Below, one piece after another: positions 54,315 through 63,625 of a DNA stretch of 64,000 bases. Each line of letters begins with the position of its first letter. The stretch's first letter is position 1. The position numbers were made by a program, and so were the translations under genes. Origin of the DNA: Undibacterium sp. KW1 (GTDB taxonomy: Bacteria > Pseudomonadota > Gammaproteobacteria > Burkholderiales > Burkholderiaceae_D); the NCBI RefSeq assembly GCF_009937955.1, contig NZ_AP018439.1:2914001-2978000 (forward strand). The letters run 5' to 3'. The notes below the pieces were generated by a model. It was not told the DNA's origin. It made no database searches and saw only the letters and a program-made list of their open reading frames with translations.

Positions 54315-54502
54315 GATGTCCCTCCTCTTATACATTTTTGTGAGCCTTCATTGCAATGTATCGCAAGCCTTGCAAAAAATCCAGCATGTAAAATATTTTA
54401 TTCATCATTTCACGCGCTTTGCTCTAAGTTTTTGTCCGCCTTTTGCACCTTAGGCATCAGCGATGGTAGCATTGCTGCCTCACAATATGGAGACTCTCAC
54501 CA

Positions 54503-55813
54503 ATGAGCGGCCCTAAATATCATGGCTTTGATACCCTATCCCTGCATGCTGGCGCTGCGCCTGATCCAGCCACAGGTGCACGTGCCACCCCTATTTACCT
54601 GACATCCTCTTTTGTGTTCAAGGATTCAGATCATGCAGCATCGCTCTTCAATATGGAAAGAGCAGGGCACGTCTATTCGCGCATTTCCAACCCTACCAAT
54701 GCGGTACTGGAAGAAAGAATTGCTGCACTTGAAGGTGGCGTTGCAGGCATAGCCGTTGCCAGCGGGCAAGCTGCCATGCACTTGGGTCTGACAACCATAG
54801 CTGGCGCAGGTTCCCACGTTGTTGCTTCACGTGCCCTCTATGGCGGCTCGCAAAATTTGCTGGCTTACACCATGAAACGTTTTGGCATAGAAACCACCTT
54901 TGTTGATCCCCGCGACATGGATGCCTGGCGTACCGCGATACGCCCGAATACCAAGGTGCTGTTTGCTGAAACCCTGGGCAACCCGGGTCTTGATGTGCTG
55001 AACATCCCAACAGTGGCAGAAATTGCGCATGAGCATCATTTACCGCTGATGCTGGACTCGACCTTTACCACGCCTTATCTGCTGAAGCCATTTGATCATG
55101 GTGCCGACCTGGTGTTCCACTCAGCCACCAAGTTCTTGTGCGGCCATGGCACAGCCATAGGTGGTTTGCTTGTCGATGGAGGTACTTTTGACTGGCAGGC
55201 CGCCTACGAAAAAACCGGGCACTTTGCTGAGCTTTGTGAACCTTATGATGGCTTCCACGGTATGGTGTTCAATGAAGAATCGACAGTCGCCGCATTTTCA
55301 CTCAGAGCCAGACGAGAAGGCTTGCGTGATTTTGGTGCCTGCATGAGCCCGCACAATGCATTCAGCATCCTGCAAGGCATAGAAACCCTGGGCCTGCGCA
55401 TGGACAGGCATGTGGCAAATACTCGCAAAGTCGTCGAATTCCTGGTGGCTCATCCGGCGGTCGATTCCGTTTCGTATCCAGAACTGGAAAATCACCCTGA
55501 CTATGAACTGGCAAAGACCTTGCTACCCAAAGGTTGCGGTGCAGTATTCTCATTCAACATCAAAGGTAACCGCGCTGCCGGACAGCGCTTCATTGAATCA
55601 CTGAATATTTTCTCGCATCTGGCTAATGTCGGCGATGCCAAGTCCCTGGCCATCCATCCAGCTTCAACCACACACTTCCGCGTGCCGGCAGAACAGTTGC
55701 TGGCCTCTGGCATTACCGAAGGAACCATGCGTCTGTCGATAGGACTGGAAAATGTCGAAGACCTGATCGAAGACCTGTCCCGTGGCCTCAAAGCTGCACA
55801 GAAAGGAGCCTGA
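54503..55813 (+). CDS. metY: O-acetylhomoserine (O-succinylhomoserine) sulfhydrylase
   Basis: This 436-residue PLP enzyme of the Cys/Met metabolism class makes homocysteine from an O-acylhomoserine and sulfide. Marks are FDTLSLHAGAAPDPATGARATPIYLTSSFVFKDSDHAASLF, YSRISNPTNAVLEERIAALEGG and the PLP lysine in DLVFHSATKFLCGHGTAIGG (near residue 210), then DAKSLAIHPASTTH. The length favours MetY over MetZ. The next gene starts 1 bp after its stop. Confidence 0.92.
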   Translation: MSGPKYHGFDTLSLHAGAAPDPATGARATPIYLTSSFVFKDSDHAASLFNMERAGHVYSRISNPTNAVLEERIAALEGGVAGIAVASGQAAMHLGLTTIAGAGSHVVASRALYGGSQNLLAYTMKRFGIETTFVDPRDMDAWRTAIRPNTKVLFAETLGNPGLDVLNIPTVAEIAHEHHLPLMLDSTFTTPYLLKPFDHGADLVFHSATKFLCGHGTAIGGLLVDGGTFDWQAAYEKTGHFAELCEPYDGFHGMVFNEESTVAAFSLRARREGLRDFGACMSPHNAFSILQGIETLGLRMDRHVANTRKVVEFLVAHPAVDSVSYPELENHPDYELAKTLLPKGCGAVFSFNIKGNRAAGQRFIESLNIFSHLANVGDAKSLAIHPASTTHFRVPAEQLLASGITEGTMRLSIGLENVEDLIEDLSRGLKAAQKGA

Positions 55814-55814
55814 G

Positions 55815-56621
55815 ATGTTATTTGAAGTCAATGGCCAGACAGCCTATTGCTATACCGGTGGCAAGGCTTACAACTCTGCCCTGCCCACGCTGGTGTTTAT
55901 CCATGGCGCACAGAACGATCACTCGGTCTGGGGTTTGCAGACCCGTTACCTGGCACACCACGGTTTTAATGTGCTGGCAGTCGATTTACCCGGCCATGGC
56001 CGCAGCAAAGGCCAGGCACTGACCAGCGTAGAACAAATGGCAAACTGGCTGCTTGCTTTGCTGGATGTGGCAGGCATAGCGCAAGCCACGCTGATCGGAC
56101 ATAGCATGGGTTCCCTGATTGCGCTGGAGAGTTGCTTTAAAGCGAACTCACGTGTCAGTAAACTCATCATGGTTGGTACCGCTTATCCCATGAAAGTATC
56201 CGATACCTTGCTTAATGCCGCCCGTGATGAAGAGCAGACCGCAATTGATATAGTGAATATCTGGTCGCACACATCCATCGCACACAAGCCTTCCTGCCCC
56301 GGCCCTGGCTTTTATGTCATGGGTGTCAGCCAGCGTCTAATGCAGCGTATTTCTGCCATCAATCCTGACAAGGTTTTTTATACCGACTTTGCAGCCTGCA
56401 ATGCTTATGCCAACGGTGAAGCAGCCGCACAATCAGTCACTTGCCCCAGCCTGTTCATACTCGGTAAAAAAGACATGATGACACCAGCAAAGGCCAGCCT
56501 GACCTTGAGCAAAGCCATCACAAATAGCCAACAAAAGATCATAGACAATTGTGGCCATTCATTGATGTCAGAACAGGCCGATCAGGTGCTGACGGCCATT
56601 CATGAATTTGTAAAGGCATAA
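55815..56621 (+). CDS. Alpha/beta hydrolase
   Basis: This 268-residue hydrolase has the oxyanion motif FIHGAQNDHSVWG, the nucleophile in IGHSMGSL (near residue 98), an Asp in LGKKDMMTP and a His in NCGHSLMSEQ, so the triad is complete. The substrate is unknown. Its start follows the metY stop by one base (TGAGATG), so it is co-expressed with metY. Confidence 0.88.
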   Translation: MLFEVNGQTAYCYTGGKAYNSALPTLVFIHGAQNDHSVWGLQTRYLAHHGFNVLAVDLPGHGRSKGQALTSVEQMANWLLALLDVAGIAQATLIGHSMGSLIALESCFKANSRVSKLIMVGTAYPMKVSDTLLNAARDEEQTAIDIVNIWSHTSIAHKPSCPGPGFYVMGVSQRLMQRISAINPDKVFYTDFAACNAYANGEAAAQSVTCPSLFILGKKDMMTPAKASLTLSKAITNSQQKIIDNCGHSLMSEQADQVLTAIHEFVKA

Positions 56622-56627
56622 GCAGCG

Positions 56628-57251
56628 ATGGCAATGAATCTGGAAAGCTGGGCCTTGTTTACAGCCACGGAGGCAGCCTTGTCGCTGTCACCCGGCCCTG
56701 CAGTCATGATGGTGGTTGCCTATGGCATAGCCAGGGGCTGGCGCACATCCCTGTTTGTCACGCTGGGTATATTGACGGGCAATGCGATTTACTTTGCAGT
56801 ATCGGCGACAGGCATAGGGTCGCTGATACTGGCATCACCCAAAGTATTCATGGCGATTAAGTACCTGGGTGCGGCTTATCTGGTCTATCTTGGCTTGTCG
56901 GCCATTTTTGGCAAGCCATCGCCATTGACCATATCCAAACTGGATGGCGTAGCACTCAGTGGCAGGAAGATATTCAGCAGCGCACTGATGCTGCAGTTGA
57001 CCAATCCCAAAACCTTGTTGATGTTTGTGGCGATATTGCCGCAATTCATAGACCCCAGGGAACCAGTAGGTGTGCAGATGCTGATACTGGCGGCCTGCTC
57101 CATCATTCCTGAGTTTTTTATCCTGCTCGGATATGGAATGCTGGCCAGCAAAGCCAGTCACTGGGCAACCCAGGAAAGGTATGCAGTGATTACAGAAAGA
57201 ATAGCCGGCACTCTGGTAACAGGTGCCGGCATCATGGTTGCACTGGTGTAG
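56628..57251 (+). CDS. LysE/RhtB-family amino-acid exporter
   Basis: A 207-residue inner-membrane protein with six hydrophobic segments and the family start SLSPGPAVMMVVAYGIARGWR, then TLGILTGNAIYFAVSATGIG and KYLGAAYLVYLGLSAI, QLTNPKTLLMFVAILPQF. It starts six bases after the hydrolase gene, so metY, hydrolase and exporter form an operon. Export of methionine or a homoserine derivative is inferred from context. Confidence 0.9.
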   Translation: MAMNLESWALFTATEAALSLSPGPAVMMVVAYGIARGWRTSLFVTLGILTGNAIYFAVSATGIGSLILASPKVFMAIKYLGAAYLVYLGLSAIFGKPSPLTISKLDGVALSGRKIFSSALMLQLTNPKTLLMFVAILPQFIDPREPVGVQMLILAACSIIPEFFILLGYGMLASKASHWATQERYAVITERIAGTLVTGAGIMVALV

Positions 57252-57261
57252 CCTTTAATTT

Positions 57262-58332
57262 TTATGCGTGTGCAGGCAGGCGCTGGTTCAGGCTTGCCAG
57301 GTAATCAGCCCTGAAGCGGCGTAAGACATAGTCTTTGTAATTGTCATGCTTGAGGCTATCCCAGGCTTCTACCCTGCCTTTGCTGGATTTGTCTTTCGCT
57401 GCAGCAAGCACTTCCGGGCTCAATTCCAGACTGGCATCGGTCATCATTTCATAGCCATACAATTTCATGAACTCTTTGGTCAGGCTTTCTATGACTTCAA
57501 TTTCCTGCATGCTCAGTTGCTGCTTGAATTTATCCTTGTTGGCCATGACGGGCGGGAAGCGGTTGGTTGCCCACAATGCCGACATCTGAGATATCTGCTG
57601 CGCTTCGCTGGAATGGGTAACATCGAGCATTTCGGGCAAGAACTGTATACCAAAGAAATCGCAAATCGCCCGCAGGACAGTTTCCTGGTTACTCAGGAAA
57701 TCTTCATAACGTATGGTCAGCACTCTATCGGGATGACGCTGGATAATATCGCGCGATAACTGGTGCGCTTCCAGCCAGGCAAGCGCATTCAGTGTCGAAT
57801 CATAATCATGAATGATGGCCTTATTCATCGAAGCAACCTGCGCCCTCGGGTCCCTGACCACATTCAAGAACAGCATATTCGGAAACAGCTGCAATAGCTC
57901 TTCTGCATAGTGCACACTATCGAGTGACTTATCCATGACGATACTGGCATGGTGATGTTCGCCCGTACGCAACAACAATTCCCACAATATCCTGTGCACA
58001 CTGCGCTGATCATTCTTGATGGATTCAAACACATCTACCGGATCAAACACCATGTTTTTCCATTTCACCATGCTGGCGGCTTGCAAGCCAACCACATCAA
58101 CGACCAGCCTGAAATAAGACTCATCATCGCTCAAGTCACCATAGCGCGGCACCAGTGGCATGAAGTCAACGATATGCAGGGGATAAGGCGAATAGAACTC
58201 CTTGCTGTTATTCAGGCGCAGACGCAAGGCATGACTGCCACAGCGGCGCAAGGGTATCATCAGGACAGGAGTCGGTCGTTTATTGGAAGTAGTCGTTTTT
58301 TCTATACTGCTTGCACTATCTGATTCTGCCAT
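57262..58332 (-). CDS. PAPS-dependent sulfotransferase
   Basis: This 356-residue protein has the two PAPS-binding sites: a 5'-phosphosulfate loop PVLMIPLRRCGSHALRLRL (near residue 25) and a 3'-phosphate site FLNVVRDPRAQVASMNKA (near residue 178). RYEDFLSNQETVLRAICDFFGI is typical of Sulfotransfer_3-type enzymes. GGGGAGAG precedes the ATG. There is no signal peptide, so it acts in the cytoplasm. It is the last gene of cysC-DHH-sulfotransferase. The acceptor (lipid, sugar or small molecule) is unknown. Confidence 0.85.
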   Translation of the reverse strand: MAESDSASSIEKTTTSNKRPTPVLMIPLRRCGSHALRLRLNNSKEFYSPYPLHIVDFMPLVPRYGDLSDDESYFRLVVDVVGLQAASMVKWKNMVFDPVDVFESIKNDQRSVHRILWELLLRTGEHHHASIVMDKSLDSVHYAEELLQLFPNMLFLNVVRDPRAQVASMNKAIIHDYDSTLNALAWLEAHQLSRDIIQRHPDRVLTIRYEDFLSNQETVLRAICDFFGIQFLPEMLDVTHSSEAQQISQMSALWATNRFPPVMANKDKFKQQLSMQEIEVIESLTKEFMKLYGYEMMTDASLELSPEVLAAAKDKSSKGRVEAWDSLKHDNYKDYVLRRFRADYLASLNQRLPAHA

Positions 58333-58400
58333 GATGCTCTCCCCATGCTTGAAGGTAGGAATCTGGAAAACCGCTTATGTATCAGTCAGCTTAATTAAGC

Positions 58401-59411
58401 TCAAGTCAAACTGAGCTGAGGTATTTCCATTTTCTCAAAATAAGCTATAAAAGCTTGCACAAAAGTATTCGTTTCAGATGCCGGCAAATGATTGATGCCG
58501 CCCGCGCCGCGCCTGCCGCCACCTGTTGCAAACGCAGAACAAAATTGACCCGCAGGACAATGATCTGCATCGCCTGAACGTATGCTGACGACATAACTTC
58601 CATCCGGCTTTGCCGTCAGCACGGCAAATGATTTTCCAGGTTCTTCCTGTGTCAATTGATTTGCCAGAATGCCCGACACTCGCCTGGCCCAGGCCTGGGC
58701 AGGCAAGATATAGATGGATGTCAATTCACTTTCTCTGTCAGCACGCAGGCCTTGCATGAATGCTATATCACTGGCATAGGCATTACGCAGCACTGCAAAT
58801 TGCGCCGCACTATTCAAAAAATCGAAAGGATTAATATAGTCATGCACCGCCTGATACAAAGCAGCAGGATGGAAATGCAAATCATCTACTGATTCGCCAT
58901 AGGCGTTGTAGTTGAGCAAAGTACCCAGTTCCTGCAACTGCTCGCGTTGCGATTGATTCAGGCCCGCCTCGCCAGCCATCAGAGTTGCGACTGCTGGCAA
59001 GTTATCACCATAAGCCGCTACCACGGCCCACTTCCAATAAAGACCGTTTAAATAGCGGTTGACCAGAATGCTGCTGCATACATCGGCCGCCATGTCACAA
59101 TACAAATGCAGATGCTCATGTTCAAAGGCCTGTGCTGCATTGTGATGATCGAAGTAAGTGACTTCTGCACCTGCCTTGAGATGCTGACGCAGTGCGGCAA
59201 TATTGCTGTCCAATGAAATATCCAGCACCGTCAACCTATCACCTGATTTGCTGGAGAAACGATTCAGTAAATCAATATCCCGCTTGGCACCTGTAATCAA
59301 TTCTGCCGTAAGGGGCTCAGCCAGCCTGAGCTGGTGCAATGCGCAGATGCCATCTGCGTCACCATTAAATACGTCATAGGCTGCTACTGATTTATTGATC
59401 TCTGTTGACAT
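58401..59411 (-). CDS. DHH-family phosphoesterase
   Basis: A 336-residue protein with the DHH motifs AYDVFNGDADGICALHQLRL (DADG), TVLDISLDSN, TYFDHHNAA (DHH, near residue 92) and a C-terminal DHHA1-like glycine loop FATGGGRRGAGGINHLP, in which the usual GGGH histidine is arginine. The family includes NrnA, an oligoribonuclease and pAp phosphatase. ATG 59411 is preferred, because at ATG 59423 the AGGAGG touches the start codon. It is encoded between cysC (19 bp) and the sulfotransferase gene (68 bp), which suggests it removes PAP. Confidence 0.82.
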   Translation of the reverse strand: MSTEINKSVAAYDVFNGDADGICALHQLRLAEPLTAELITGAKRDIDLLNRFSSKSGDRLTVLDISLDSNIAALRQHLKAGAEVTYFDHHNAAQAFEHEHLHLYCDMAADVCSSILVNRYLNGLYWKWAVVAAYGDNLPAVATLMAGEAGLNQSQREQLQELGTLLNYNAYGESVDDLHFHPAALYQAVHDYINPFDFLNSAAQFAVLRNAYASDIAFMQGLRADRESELTSIYILPAQAWARRVSGILANQLTQEEPGKSFAVLTAKPDGSYVVSIRSGDADHCPAGQFCSAFATGGGRRGAGGINHLPASETNTFVQAFIAYFEKMEIPQLSLT

Positions 59412-59430
59412 GGCAGACGTCATCCTCCTG

Positions 59431-60135
59431 CTATTTGATATAGCATAATCCTATCAGGTGTCTGTAGAGTTTCTCCGCCGCTTCTTCTATAGTGTGTTGC
59501 TCGGAATTGATTTCCAGGTCTGGATCAAGGGGAGCCTCGTAAGGCGCTGAAACCCCGGTAAATTCTGGTATTTCTCCCCTGCGCGCTTTGGCATACAGAC
59601 CTTTGGGGTCCCGCCTCTCGCAAACTATGCCTGGTGTGTTGACATGTACTTCGACAAAGCGCTCCCGACCTATGATCTCTTTCGCCATCGCCCTGTCGTC
59701 CCGGAACGGTGAAATAAATGCAGTGATGGCAATCATGCCAGCTTCATTCATGAGGTGTGCAACCTCGGCCGCCCTGCGTATGTTTTCACGTCTGTCCTGC
59801 GCCGAAAAACCAAGGTCGCTATTCAAATGATGACGCAGGTTATCGCCATCAACAACGAAGCAGCAATGCCCTCGTTCCAATAATATTTTTTCCAGAGCAT
59901 AGGCTAAAGTAGATTTTCCAGCGCCACTCAAACCAGTCAGCCACAAGGTAGCCGGACTTTGCCGCATCAGGCGTTCACGTGCATTGGAATTGACGACGCC
60001 ATAATGCCATTTGATATCCACCCCACTAGTCTGTGGGCTTTGCACAAAACGGCCAAATTGTGTCCTGCGCTCTACCCTGACCGTAGTCTGCTCAACTTGA
60101 GGCTTGTCTTCAAGCATGCTCGTATTCGCTTGCAT
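59431..60135 (-). CDS. cysC: Adenylylsulfate (APS) kinase
   Basis: This 234-residue kinase makes PAPS from APS and ATP. The P-loop is LTGLSGAGKSTLA (near residue 70), then VVDGDNLRHHLNSDLGFSAQDRRENIRR, ITAFISPFRDDR and DPKGLYAKARRGEIPEFTGVSAPYEAP. About 45 residues at the N-terminus (QTTVRVERRTQFGRF, SGVDIKWHYGVVNSNARERL) extend beyond the E. coli enzyme. GGGAG precedes the start. No cysD/cysN lies in the window. It heads the sulfation cassette. Confidence 0.93.
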   Translation of the reverse strand: MQANTSMLEDKPQVEQTTVRVERRTQFGRFVQSPQTSGVDIKWHYGVVNSNARERLMRQSPATLWLTGLSGAGKSTLAYALEKILLERGHCCFVVDGDNLRHHLNSDLGFSAQDRRENIRRAAEVAHLMNEAGMIAITAFISPFRDDRAMAKEIIGRERFVEVHVNTPGIVCERRDPKGLYAKARRGEIPEFTGVSAPYEAPLDPDLEINSEQHTIEEAAEKLYRHLIGLCYIK

Positions 60136-60183
60136 AGATTGCTCCCGGTTTTACCACTGATGCCCAACAATCAATTCAATTCA

Positions 60184-61923
60184 TTAAAACTCTTCCCAAT
60201 CAGTATTACCGGACTGAGGATTGCTATTCGCATTTGCCACGCGCTTGATCTGCTTTACAGGGGTATTATTTTGGGGCGCAGCTTTTTTAATCAAAGGAAC
60301 GATTTTTTTGTTTTCCAAGACTGGCTCCTGCCATGCAGGCTGGGCATTTTTTTCTGCTGCCAACTGGAAGGTACTTACCAGTTCAGACAAGTCGTCTGCC
60401 TGGTTCTGCAAGGCGGTAGCGGCAGCAGCGGCTTCTTCTACCAGTGCAGCATTTTGTTGGGTGACGTCGTCCATCTGCACGATGGCTTCATTGATCTGTT
60501 CTATCCCCGCCGTCTGCTCCTGGCTGGCCAGCATGATTTCGCTCATGATGCCAGTGACACGTTTGATACTGACGACTATCTCATCCATGGTCACACCGGC
60601 CTGATCAACCAGTTTGGCACCGACTTCTACCTTCGTGACAGAATCGTCGATCAAATGCTTGATCTCGCGGGCAGCTTCGGCTGAACGTTGTGCCAGGTTC
60701 CTGACTTCTGTCGCAACCACGGCAAAGCCGCGGCCTTGCTCACCAGCACGGGCAGCCTCCACAGCAGCATTAAGCGCAAGTATATTGGTCTGAAAAGCAA
60801 TGCCGTCAATGACACCGATAATATCGACAATTTTGCGGGATGAAGTATTGATCGAACCCATGGTATGCACAACCTCAGATACAACCGTGCCGCCTTTGAC
60901 TGCGACATCAGAAGCAGATTGCGCAAGAATATTGGCCTGCCTGGCACTGTCGGCATTTTGTTTGACGGTAGAGGTAAGCTCTTCCATCGAGGACGCTGTT
61001 TCTTCCAGAGAGCCGGCTTGCGCCTCAGTGCGTGAAGACAAATCCATATTGCCAGAGGCAATTTGCCTGGAGGCAGTGGCGATCGTATCTGTACCAGAAC
61101 GTACCATGCCTACAATGTCGGCCAGGCCTTTTTGCATTTCATACATGGCATGCATGAGACTGTGTTCATCCTTGTCGGCCAGTCTGATAGGCACGGATAA
61201 ATCGCCTGCTGCGATCCTCTCGGCAATTTGCACGGCGTAACGAGGTTCGCCGCCCAATTGTTTCAACAAACTCCTGACAATCAGCCAGGCGGCCGCCATG
61301 CCCACGAACAGGGCTGCAGCGCCAAACAGATACATGAGTTTTTTTGCACTGTTATAGTCTTGCTCCGCCTGCACTATGGCCGCTGAGTTTTGTTTTTCTT
61401 CATCAGAAATAAAATCATTCAGCAAATCCCACCACTTCTTCTGCACAGGACGAAATTCGAAGCGGAGTAATTTATAAGCCTCTTCCCCCTTTTTTTGCAC
61501 GCCGAGATCGGCGCCTTTGGCAATAAAAGACTCTGACAGCTTGGCCTGGTCCCTGATTTTACCCAACAGGGCAATTTGCTCTGGAGTGGCATTGGGATCG
61601 GCATTCAGCATCTGGGTGAGTTTGTCTTCGGCTTCAGTATATTTTTTTGTCTGTGCCGCTATCCTTTTTACTTCAATCTGGATTTCGGCTTCGTCTGACA
61701 ACAAAATGAGATTTCGCAAAGCCAGTGCCCGCTCAGTCACAGTCAGATACATGGTAGAAGCCAGTTTGGACTGGACATTATTGACGTTGGCGATCTCATC
61801 AAGGCGCTGATGCATTTTCGCCATATAAGTTATTCCCAGGAGCAAAACAACCAGAAGCAAGCCCAACACCAGGCCAAAACCTGTGATCAGACGGGTTGAG
61901 ACTTTCGAATTCTCAATATTCAT
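60184..61923 (-). CDS. Methyl-accepting chemotaxis protein
   Basis: A 579-residue receptor. ATG 61923 has GGGGGAA upstream. It has an N-terminal membrane segment ([19 protein letters not shown]), a four-helix-bundle periplasmic sensor (about 35-190), a second segment ([19 protein letters not shown]), HAMP ([25 protein letters not shown]) and the signalling domain with the tip [37 protein letters not shown]. The C-terminus DWEEF resembles the xWxxF tether for CheR/CheB. The ligand is unknown. It lies 48 bp upstream of cysC on the same strand. Confidence 0.95.
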   Translation of the reverse strand: MNIENSKVSTRLITGFGLVLGLLLVVLLLGITYMAKMHQRLDEIANVNNVQSKLASTMYLTVTERALALRNLILLSDEAEIQIEVKRIAAQTKKYTEAEDKLTQMLNADPNATPEQIALLGKIRDQAKLSESFIAKGADLGVQKKGEEAYKLLRFEFRPVQKKWWDLLNDFISDEEKQNSAAIVQAEQDYNSAKKLMYLFGAAALFVGMAAAWLIVRSLLKQLGGEPRYAVQIAERIAAGDLSVPIRLADKDEHSLMHAMYEMQKGLADIVGMVRSGTDTIATASRQIASGNMDLSSRTEAQAGSLEETASSMEELTSTVKQNADSARQANILAQSASDVAVKGGTVVSEVVHTMGSINTSSRKIVDIIGVIDGIAFQTNILALNAAVEAARAGEQGRGFAVVATEVRNLAQRSAEAAREIKHLIDDSVTKVEVGAKLVDQAGVTMDEIVVSIKRVTGIMSEIMLASQEQTAGIEQINEAIVQMDDVTQQNAALVEEAAAAATALQNQADDLSELVSTFQLAAEKNAQPAWQEPVLENKKIVPLIKKAAPQNNTPVKQIKRVANANSNPQSGNTDWEEF

Positions 61924-62356
61924 GATTCCCCCAAAAACGTTGTCAGCGACAAAAATGTTTGACTTGGTCTGTACTATCAGGGCTTGCATAAGTTTGTTCA
62001 ACAAACTCATATTGCCACACGGAATTTAATGCCACAAGGTAATTATTAAAAATTGTGTCTTTAAAATAAAGCTTTTAACTTCAATCACTTACATCATTAA
62101 ATATAACTATCAAGGACTTATATCCAGTAGCATAAAACATATATGATTATGCTTAAAGTTTATATCAATGAATATTAGTAGATTTTTTTACAATGTCAAT
62201 ATTGCAATTCACCATTATTTTCGCGATTCAAGTGCGCAATGGAATAAATCATTTAAAGATTTTAAAAATTAAGTGACCGGCACGGCCCTATAACCTACTA
62301 TGCTTGTAGCAATGCAATGCTGAGTCGAAAGACATGTCGCTAAAGAGGAGACAAAA
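61924..62356. other. AT-rich intergenic region
   Basis: This 433-bp gap separates the divergent chemotaxis-receptor and DUF962 genes. It is very AT-rich and holds no coding frame with a ribosome site. I looked for FliA-type (sigma28) promoters on both strands and found none that is convincing. AAGAGGAGA precedes the DUF962 start. Confidence 0.5.
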
Positions 62357-62689
62357 ATGGCAGAGAAATTTACTGATTTTTCGAAGTTTTATGCTTTTTA
62401 CCTGACCGAGCACAGCAACAAAACTTGCAGGCAATTGCATTTCCTGGGAAGCAGCCTTGTTCTCCTGTGTGTCGCCACATTCATGATCACGGGTCAGACT
62501 GGTTATTTGCTGGCGGCACCAGTCTGTGGCTACGGCTTTGCCTGGTTAGGTCATTTTGTTTTTGAAAAGAATCATCCGGCCTCATTCAAACAGCCCTTGT
62601 TCTCTTTCATGGGGGATTGGGTCATGTATTGGCAATTACTGAGTGGGGAAATCAGCTTTTCCTCTCAGGAGGATGTGCGCAAAACATGA
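62357..62689 (+). CDS. DUF962 (Mpo1-like) membrane protein
   Basis: This 110-residue protein, FSKFYAFYLTEHSNKTCRQLHFLGSSLVLLC, has the HxxxxHxxG-type histidines of the Mpo1/DUF962 family and two or three membrane segments, then WLGHFVFEKNHPASFKQPLFSFMGDW. Yeast Mpo1 is an iron dioxygenase of 2-hydroxy fatty acids; the same chemistry is only inferred here. RBS GAGGAGA. Confidence 0.88.
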   Translation: MAEKFTDFSKFYAFYLTEHSNKTCRQLHFLGSSLVLLCVATFMITGQTGYLLAAPVCGYGFAWLGHFVFEKNHPASFKQPLFSFMGDWVMYWQLLSGEISFSSQEDVRKT

Positions 62690-62745
62690 CATAAAACATG
62701 GAATCAAGATGCAGCCCTGTCATATCAGGGCCGCTATTGAATTAA

Positions 62746-63180
62746 TCAGGCAAAGTGGTAAATCATACTGACATGAGGAATGCCAGCTTCTTCAAAAATC
62801 TCGCCATCGCGGATATAGCCTTCTTTAAGATAGAAGTTCTCTGCTGATTGTTGCGCATTCAGGCGCACAGCTACCTCGCCTCTGGCCTTCGCCTCTTTCA
62901 TCAGGGTACGCAAAATCTGTGCACCTACACCCAAACCACGCGCCGTTGCCAATACAGCCATGCGACCTATGTGTGCGTCAGGCAACAGGCGACCTGTTCC
63001 CACTGCCCGGCCATCCACATCATAAGCAACCGCATGCAGGCATTCTGTATCAGCCGCGTCCCATTCCAGCTCTGCCGGGATTTTTTGCTCTATGACAAAC
63101 ACTTCATAGCGTATGGCCTGCGCATCTTTTTGCAGCGTGGCCCAGTCAGCAATAACCAGGCGGAGGTTTTCAGTATTCAT
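62746..63180 (-). CDS. GNAT-family acetyltransferase
   Basis: A 144-residue GNAT protein: IRYEVFVIEQKIPAELEWDAADTECLHAVAY, the acetyl-CoA loop IGRMAVLATARGLGVGAQILRTLM and NAQQSAENFYLKEGYIRDGEIFEEAGIPHVSM, an ElaA-like pattern. Its start overlaps the stop of the thioesterase gene by 4 bases (ATGA), so the two are coupled. Confidence 0.9.
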   Translation of the reverse strand: MNTENLRLVIADWATLQKDAQAIRYEVFVIEQKIPAELEWDAADTECLHAVAYDVDGRAVGTGRLLPDAHIGRMAVLATARGLGVGAQILRTLMKEAKARGEVAVRLNAQQSAENFYLKEGYIRDGEIFEEAGIPHVSMIYHFA

Positions 63181-63620
63181 GTTCGGGTATCAGCGGGTGC
63201 ATGCGTTTCAAAGGATGAAATTATCGCACGCCATGCATCTGTGACGGCAACTGCCTTGCGTTTTTCTGTATCGGCATACACATACACCAGCTCGCCTGAT
63301 ATCAAATGGTTTTCACCAATATAGATTTCGAGGACGAACTGCAGAGAAGACCTGCCTATGCCGGCACAACGCACACCAATATCGAGCTCATCATCAAACC
63401 TTGCTGGCGCCATGAATTCGATAGTAGATTTGCGGGCAAACAATTCCTTGCCCTCGGCTGCCTGGGTAATCACATTCGGCAAACCGGTAGCACGCCAGTA
63501 TTCGGTAAAAGCCACGTCAAAATAATTGAGGTAATTGCCATTAAAGACAATGGCTTGCATATCTACCTCAGACCAGCGCACCCGCAAGCGATGAAAAAAA
63601 GCAAAATCAGCTTTGGCCAT
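63177..63620 (-). CDS. Acyl-CoA thioesterase, 4HBT/YbgC type
   Basis: A 147-residue hot-dog-fold protein with VRWSEVDMQAIVFNGNYLNYFDVAFTEYWRATGL, containing the DxxxxVxNxxY catalytic pattern of 4-hydroxybenzoyl-CoA-thioesterase-like enzymes. Substrate unknown. It is between the hydrolase (6 bp) and GNAT genes in one minus-strand operon. Confidence 0.88.
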   Translation of the reverse strand: MAKADFAFFHRLRVRWSEVDMQAIVFNGNYLNYFDVAFTEYWRATGLPNVITQAAEGKELFARKSTIEFMAPARFDDELDIGVRCAGIGRSSLQFVLEIYIGENHLISGELVYVYADTEKRKAVAVTDAWRAIISSFETHAPADTRT

Positions 63621-63625
63621 AATCC

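Noticed and set aside
61924..62356. Flagellar sigma28 promoter for the chemotaxis receptor
   Set aside because: A TAAAGTTT word occurs near 62154 but on the plus strand and without a matching -10; nothing suitable on the minus strand.
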